Assembly: GCF_047495875.1 (NCBI RefSeq)
Contig: NC_092471.1
Location: forward strand, 20,943,809-21,007,808
Direction: 5' to 3'
DNA length: 64,000 nucleotides
DNA from: Pithys albifrons albifrons
Lineage: Eukaryota; Chordata; Aves; Passeriformes; Thamnophilidae
This document shows, in pieces, positions 59,401 to 64,000 of the stretch (the first letter of the stretch is position 1; the number at the start of each line of letters is the position of its first letter). The notes beneath the pieces are model-generated. The model worked only from the letters and a program-made list of their open reading frames with translations. It was not told the DNA's origin and made no database searches. Position numbers and translations under genes: made by a program.

Positions 59401-60944
59401 CCGTGGCCTCCTCCTCGGAGCGCAGGCGGTACAGCCGCCCGTCGTCGCGCCGCAGCACCATCCGCAGCGACAGGTTGGTTTCGTTGAACGTCGTGCGGTT
59501 CTCATAGAGGTGGGACGTGTTGGGGGGCCGGTCGAAGGCGTAGCTGAGGATGACGCCCTGCTCTGTGCCAGCCCGGTACTCCCAGGCCACGGCCTTGCCC
59601 AGGCGCAGCCGGGGCGCGGTGAGCAGCACCGTGCAGCCCACGGCCGACACCAGGTGCCCCGCGGCCGGGCCGAGGTCGGCCGAGTAGCACGGAGCGAGTG
59701 TGCGGGCTGGAACAGAGACCAGAGAGCCACTGCACCCACCTGGGAGGGGCTGCAGGAACCCTGCCTGGCTCGGCTCCTCACAGACAGTGGGGCTGTCTGA
59801 GGAGGGAATTATTTATAGAATCATGAATCATGGCATGGTTTGGAAGGGACCTTAAAGATCATCCAGTTCCATGGACAGCGACACCTTCCACTAGACCAGG
59901 TTGCTCCAAGCCCTGTCCAACCTGGCCTTGGACACTCCCAGGGACGGGAAGTATTGGGAAACAACTTGTGTCAGGGCCTCTCCACTCTCACACGGAGGAA
60001 TTCCCTCCCAGTATCCCATCTAACCCTGCCTTCACTGTGAAGCCATTCCCCTTGTCCTGTCCCTCCATCCCTTGTCCCCAGTCCCTCTCCAGCTCTCCTG
60101 GAGCCCCTTTAGGCCCTGCAGGGGCTCTCAGGTGTCCCTGGAGCCTTCTCTTCTCCAGGTGACCCCCCAGCTCTCCCAGCCTGGCTCCAGCACAGAGGGG
60201 CTTCAGCCCTGGGGCACCTCCGGGGCCTCCTCTGGACTCGCTCCAGCAGCTCCTCCTCCTTGTGCTGTGGGACCCCCGAGCTGGAGGCGGCTCTGCAGGG
60301 GGGTTTCACCAGAGGGGCACAATCCCCCGCTCCTCCCGTGCTGCCCACCCTGGGAGGATTCAACCGCCTTGGCCGGGTCGTGTTGAGCGTCTCATCCGCC
60401 AACACCTCAAGTCTTTAAGCAGACACGGAAATTCTCCTCCCACGTTGCAGGGGCACCAACGGCGGGGCCGGAGCTCGGGACCCCCTGGCAGCGCCCCCGC
60501 CCGCGGTCCCTGCCACCAAACCGCGCCGGGAGAAGCTGCAGGTCCCTTCCCGACCTTTCTCTAAAAGCTTTTCTCCACGATTAAGGCGTGCCCGAGCCGG
60601 GATTCACCTTCCCCTCTCAATGCAGGCGCCGGCAGAAGCTCCAGCTCCCCAACCCCGGGAGGGGTTCGATGGGTGTGAAGGGTCCCCCCAGGCTGTCCCC
60701 CCGAGGCTGCCCCCAGCTCACCCAGCTCAGCAAACCCTCCCCAAACGCGCCGGTGAGACCCCCGGGCACCCCCGAACGTGCCCGACCCCCGGCGGGACCC
60801 GGCGCGGGTGGTCTCGATTATTGCCCCCCGTTCCTCCCGGGACAGAGACTCGCCTGTAATCCCCGTGCCGGCTGCCGCTCTGCCGGGGGCGAGGAAGAGG
60901 AGGAGGAGAAGAAGGAGGAAGGGGAGCAGGGGGACGGGGCACAT
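56274..60944 (-). CDS. Two-Ig, single-pass CD2/HEPACAM-like receptor (3' end unresolved)
   Basis: I cannot name this gene. Minus-strand exons: 60854-60944 (30-codon signal peptide, MCPVPLLPF then a Leu run), 59377-59706 (V-like Ig), 58381-58650 (C2-like Ig), 58149-58208 and 56274-56322 (one helix split over two exons). Phases match; exon 1 ends in a GC donor (ACAG|GCGAGT). Ig 1 has AWEYRAGTE and N-glycosylation sites NTSH, NRTT, NETN and NLSL. Ig 2 starts EPLSKPEI and has KLVCNV, SYWWKKNGELLL and SDSGYYACVV, plus an extra cysteine in NTLCIV, as in CD2-family second domains. The helix NVVLPMILLCVIVGSLAG-VFVW ends in CRRTER. After 56274 the phase is 2. One continuation (56012-55988) adds only nine codons before a stop; another (55776-55801, then 55557 to 55097) gives 428 residues with a tail motif TIYVVL. 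Neither is proven. It resembles the convergent pentaspan gene, so the two are probable paralogues. Confidence 0.75.
56345..56455 (-). mobile_element. CR1 LINE 3'-end fragment
   Basis: 'gtctggggtggaagggacct', 'catgggcagggacaccttcc', running into the (CAT)n tract. Confidence 0.85.
56453..56496. repeat. (ATC)n trinucleotide microsatellite, about 14 copies
   Basis: Uninterrupted ATC run. It reads as poly-Ile, poly-Met or poly-Asp in shadow frames. Confidence 0.98.
57415..58148. repeat. 20-21-bp minisatellite, about 36 copies, in the transmembrane intron of the minus-strand Ig receptor
   Basis: On the sense (minus) strand the unit contains GAGCAGGTGGGTG followed by a C/T/G-variable spacer (CTGGGCT, TTGGGGCA or TTGGGGTG). 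The first copy coincides with the true donor of exon 58149-58208 (TTGCAG|GTGGGT), so most copies repeat a donor consensus. Confidence 0.95.
58749..59360 (+). mobile_element. Probable solo LTR of an endogenous retrovirus
   Basis: A 612-bp AT/T-rich block, unlike its GC-rich surroundings, starts TGTGGTAGTTTTGG and ends ...AACCCAACCCA. It carries a promoter/polyadenylation-like 'ttgtataatacaagaaactt' near its 3' side and a T/C-rich segment. The TG...CA ends and composition match avian ERV LTRs. I could not confirm a target-site duplication and see no internal viral genes. It lies in the intron between the two Ig exons of the minus-strand gene, in opposite orientation. Confidence 0.6.
59817..60335 (-). 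mobile_element. CR1 LINE 3' UTR fragment
   Basis: Antisense CR1 of about 500 bp: 'aatcatgaatcatggcatgg', 'gttgctccaagccctgtcca', 'aattccctcccagtatccca', 'ctctcctggagcccctttag', 'tggactcgctccagcagctc'. It lies in the first intron of the minus-strand Ig receptor. Confidence 0.93.
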
Positions 60945-61010
60945 CTGCGGGACCGGTACGGCGGCAGCTCCGCCACGAGCCCGGCCAGATCCGTTGGGGC
61001 GGGACCGGGC
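60440..61010 (-). promoter_or_regulatory. CpG-rich promoter of the minus-strand Ig receptor
   Basis: A CpG-dense stretch covers the signal-peptide exon and upstream sequence, with CCCGCCCC/GGGGCGGG boxes near 60995-61040 and no TATA box. Initiation probably lies just above 60944. Confidence 0.5.
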
Positions 61011-61355
61011 GGTTCTTCTCCTCCTCTCCCCTCCCCGCCCCTTGTTCTCCTCCTCTTCTTCCTCGCCCAGCCTTTCTCTCCCCTCCCTTCCCCTTCCTTC
61101 CCCTCCCCTACTTTCCTCTCATCCTCCTCTTCCTCTTTTCCGCCTCTCTTCCTCCTCTTCTACTCCTTCCTTCCTCCTTTCTTCCTCTTCTGCTCCTCTC
61201 TTCTCCCTCTCCTCTTCCTCTCCTCTTTTCTCCTCTCTCTTCTTTTCTCCTTCTTCTCCTCAATTCCTCTCCTCTCTTTCCCTCCCCTTCCTTTCTCCTC
61301 TCCTCTTTCTCTCCTTCTCCTCTCCTTCCCTCCTTCCCTCCCTTTCTCCCCAGGA
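61010..61355. repeat. Polypyrimidine/polypurine tract
   Basis: About 345 bp almost entirely C/T on the plus strand (purine on the sense strand of the adjacent minus-strand gene), with over ten TTCCTC (GAGGAA) ETS/PU.1-type cores. Confidence 0.9.
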
Positions 61356-61359
61356 CATC

Positions 61360-62775
61360 CAAGCCCACCACTCAAAGCCCCCCAAGGCCCCGGGCGCTGC
61401 CTCCTCCTGCCCCTCCTGTACCTGCTCTCCCTGTCACGGTGCAAACCCCCCAAATCCCAGCAGGCAGACACTGAGGGAATGGCCTCACCCCACCCTGTGC
61501 CCCTGGGGCTCCTTCACAGGGCAAAGGATGCCACCACAGCAACAAAAAGTGGGAATTAAGCGTTACCTGGAGCAGGAAGGGCTGTTTGAAGGACAGGGCC
61601 ACAGTCAGGACACAAAGATCCCACTGCTGCCACAGGAGGTTCCCCACAGAATGTTCCGGGTGGTGAGGAGGAGGGTGTTTTCCTCCTTCCCAAGGTTGTT
61701 TCCATCACCTGGGCAGCTTAGGAGGGTTCTGGGGGCACAGACACAGATGTGTTGTGGCAGGAAAACCCTACATGGTGTTTTTGGGGGCTGGAGGCTGGGA
61801 AACCAACCCTGGAGATAAAAAAGTAGATATAGGTATAGATAAATGGATAGATAAAGCTACAGAAATAGATATAAATTAGATGTAGGCATCAAAATCTCAG
61901 CCAAGCCAAACTGGTTTGAACACCCTCCATGGCACCTATTCCTGACCCCCAACAACCTCAGAAACACAACCAACTCCACACCCATCACCTCTGGGTCCCC
62001 TCAGTCCCTTCCAGAAGGACATTTCCCCCAGAGAAGGGTGGCTTGGCACCCCCTCAGAGGGGAGAGGCTGTGCTGGGATTGCTGATGTGGATGGAAGCAG
62101 CAGTGCTGGGGGCTCCAAGGGCAGGTGAGAGAGGCCACACACCTGACGTGGCTGCAGCTGGGAATGGGACGTTTGGAGCTGTCCCATCGGGAATTCACAC
62201 CTCCTGGCATCCCCATCCAACCTCGGGGAGAGCAGGGCCAGGAGTAGGATGGAGCCACCACCAAGAATAAGCCTCGCACAGTTTTTGGGGTGTCTCGTGG
62301 GAGATGTTCTTCTCCCTCCACGGGCACTGGACCCCTCCAGGACCAGCAAGAGCAGCGGGGCTGCAGGGACAGGGGCTGGAGCGGGGACCAGACCCAGCGT
62401 GGCCAGAGGAGGATCTCCAGGGCGACATCGAGAGGAGGACCATGGACTCAGGCAGGAGCCAACGCAGCCATCCCACTAGAGGGAGCGAGGAGACCAGCTG
62501 TCCGAGAGCGAGCAGAGGAGCTGGGATAAGGGAGCCCAGCCCCGGAAAGGAGCCGCAGCAGAAAGTTGCCATCGGGGGTGCTCCTGGCCAGCGCATGTCT
62601 GTCTCGGGAGCTGCTACCCCACCTTGGGGTGTTCCACAGGGTGTTGCTGGGTCATCAGTGTTAGGGCTCTACATCCCTTGCTGGTCTGGGTCTTCATGAG
62701 GATCCTCCACCCAAACTCCCACCACCAGCACATAGAGCAGCCCTGGATCCTCCCTGCTGCTCCTTTCCCTCTCTC
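61360..62775. other. Upstream region, no gene recognised
   Basis: Unique GC-rich sequence with a short (ATAGAT)-like tract near 61816-61877. No supported exon. Confidence 0.4.
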
Positions 62776-62779
62776 CTTA

Positions 62780-62900
62780 CCCCTTGGCTCCCAAACTCCA
62801 GGTCCCACCACCAGCCTGAGGTCAGCAAGGGTTGTGAGCACCACCTTGTGCCCATCCAAGCCAACACATCCTGTCCCATTAGGGGTGACCACCCATCCCT
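62780..62900 (-). pseudogene. Possible relic or isolated exon of a third Ig V-like domain
   Basis: The minus-strand frame reads NGTGCVGLDGHKVVLTTLAD, then LRLVVGPGVWEPRG. This echoes the start of Ig 1 of the neighbouring gene (VGCTVLLTAPRLRLGKAVAW then EYR). It is followed by a donor-like GG|GTAAGG. The second half of the domain is absent, so it would be partial or broken. Weak evidence. Confidence 0.25.
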
Positions 62901-63764
62901 CCAGTCTGGCATGTGTGGGGCTGGAGCAGCTCTGGAGATGTCCTGGTGCCAGCCACCAGGCAGGGAAGGTCTCCACCCTCCCCATGACAACAGGGGCAAG
63001 CAAACCCTGGCCCCAAGGGTGGGGAGACCCAGGGAAAGGCTGGGGTGACCTTCCAGATTTTGGGGGGAAGAGGCTGGACCCTCATGCCCGATTTCTCCTC
63101 CTGCAGCCTCGTAGCAGCCCAAAGGCTGGGAGATGGTGAAGGGGCCAAATCCTGCTGCCTCTTCACACTGTGCAGCCCAAGCCAGGTGTGCATCAGCCCC
63201 AGATGTGCGAGGTCCACCCAAAGCAGTGTTCCTGTCAGACAGAAGCAGGCAGGGAGCACAAAAGCCTCACGAGCTTCCCCAACAAGGGGAAGGGGCCTCT
63301 CACAGCTCCACGGGCAGTAAATGGAGTTCAGCATCTTCACAAGGAGCCAGAGAGAGAATTCTGGGGAGGGGGAGGGAGGAAGGGATGGGAAAATGCTGAG
63401 CCAGCAGGAAACCTGCAGTGGGAGCCTCTGAGTCAGCCACAAGCATAGTTTCACTGAAACCACCCTCCCCAGGCTCCACACAGCTCCAGATTCCCAGGAA
63501 CAAGGCACGGGGGCCCTGCCCTCACACACCAGATCTCGTGGCCTCTGCCCACCTGTGTGTGGGTAGGACAGGAACTGGGGGGCACTGGGAGGCCAGGCTG
63601 GAGGTCTCTGCACAGCACTGGTCCAAACTCAGCAGTCTGAGGCTGACCCAGGTGGGTTTAGGGGAAAGGATGAGGCTGAAAGGCAAAAGTCTCTGTTTAA
63701 AGAGGCCACTGGGACTGTGGTTTGTGCACTGCAACAAGGCAGACCAGAATCATCCAGCCATGGG

Positions 63765-64000
63765 ATGCTCTGCTCTGGAGCCAGGCTGGGAGAGCTGGGG
63801 GTGTCCAGCCTGGAGAAGGCTCTGGAGAGACCTCAGAGTTCCCAGGGCTTAAAGGAGTCCAAGAGAGCTGGAGAGGGACTTTGGACAAGGGGCTGGAGTG
63901 ACAGGACAAGGGAAACGGCTTCCCACTGCCAGAGGGCAGGGGTAGATGGATACTGGGCAGGCCCTGGCACAGGCTGGGCAGAGAGACTGTGGCTGGACAC
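63765..64000 (+). mobile_element. CR1 LINE 3' fragment running off the window
   Basis: 'gctgggagagctgggggtgt', 'ccagcctggagaaggctctg', 'acggcttcccactgccagag', 'ggcacaggctgggcagagag'. Confidence 0.9.

Noticed and set aside
60588..61818. Plus-strand frames of 323-346 codons, Ser/Leu/Pro-rich
   Set aside because: They cover the pyrimidine tract and the antisense of the signal-peptide exon; there is no domain.

Overview
This is vertebrate, almost certainly avian, DNA. It carries spliced genes with GT-AG introns and CpG-island promoters. At least 22 fragments show CR1 LINE 3'-end signatures (the 'ggttggaa...ttctatgattctatg' type), and there are many GC-rich minisatellites. The GC and minisatellite load would suit a microchromosome or a chromosome end, but that is inference.

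Layout. (1) 0.5-5.6 kb, minus strand: SPRY3 (Sprouty), with a single coding exon, a non-coding first exon in a CpG island and a CACGCG-rich repeat in the first intron. (2) 5.7-23 kb: a gene-poor interval with CR1 fragments, an 18-bp minisatellite (10.4 kb), a G/T-rich degenerate array (19 kb), a 43-bp minisatellite (21.4 kb) and a purine-rich block (22.45-23.1 kb). (3) 23.1-39 kb, plus strand: TMLHE, trimethyllysine dioxygenase of carnitine synthesis. Seven coding exons join into 421 residues with all three iron ligands. SPRY3 and TMLHE are neighbours head-to-head here as they are at human Xq28/PAR2, which supports both names. (4) 41.2-49.2 kb, plus strand: a cell-surface receptor I cannot name, with two CD2/SLAM/HEPACAM-type Ig domains followed by five membrane helices, one phase-1 exon per helix. 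(5) 61.0 kb down to at least 56.27 kb, minus strand: a second CD2/HEPACAM-type receptor with two Ig domains and one membrane helix, converging on the first. (6) A possible third, broken Ig V-like exon lies at 62.8 kb on the minus strand.

Between and inside the two Ig genes are three large minisatellites: 20-22 bp at 47.9-48.9 kb, 18 bp at 51.0-52.4 kb and 20-21 bp at 57.4-58.15 kb. The last starts exactly at a splice donor and repeats a donor consensus dozens of times. Long open frames over these arrays are composition artefacts.

The most novel content is the Ig receptor cluster next to TMLHE, above all the two-Ig pentaspan protein. It combines a CD2/SLAM-like ectodomain with a CD47-like five-helix layout and possible alternative cytoplasmic tails. 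All exon models come from reading splice sites and phases by eye; no database search was possible.
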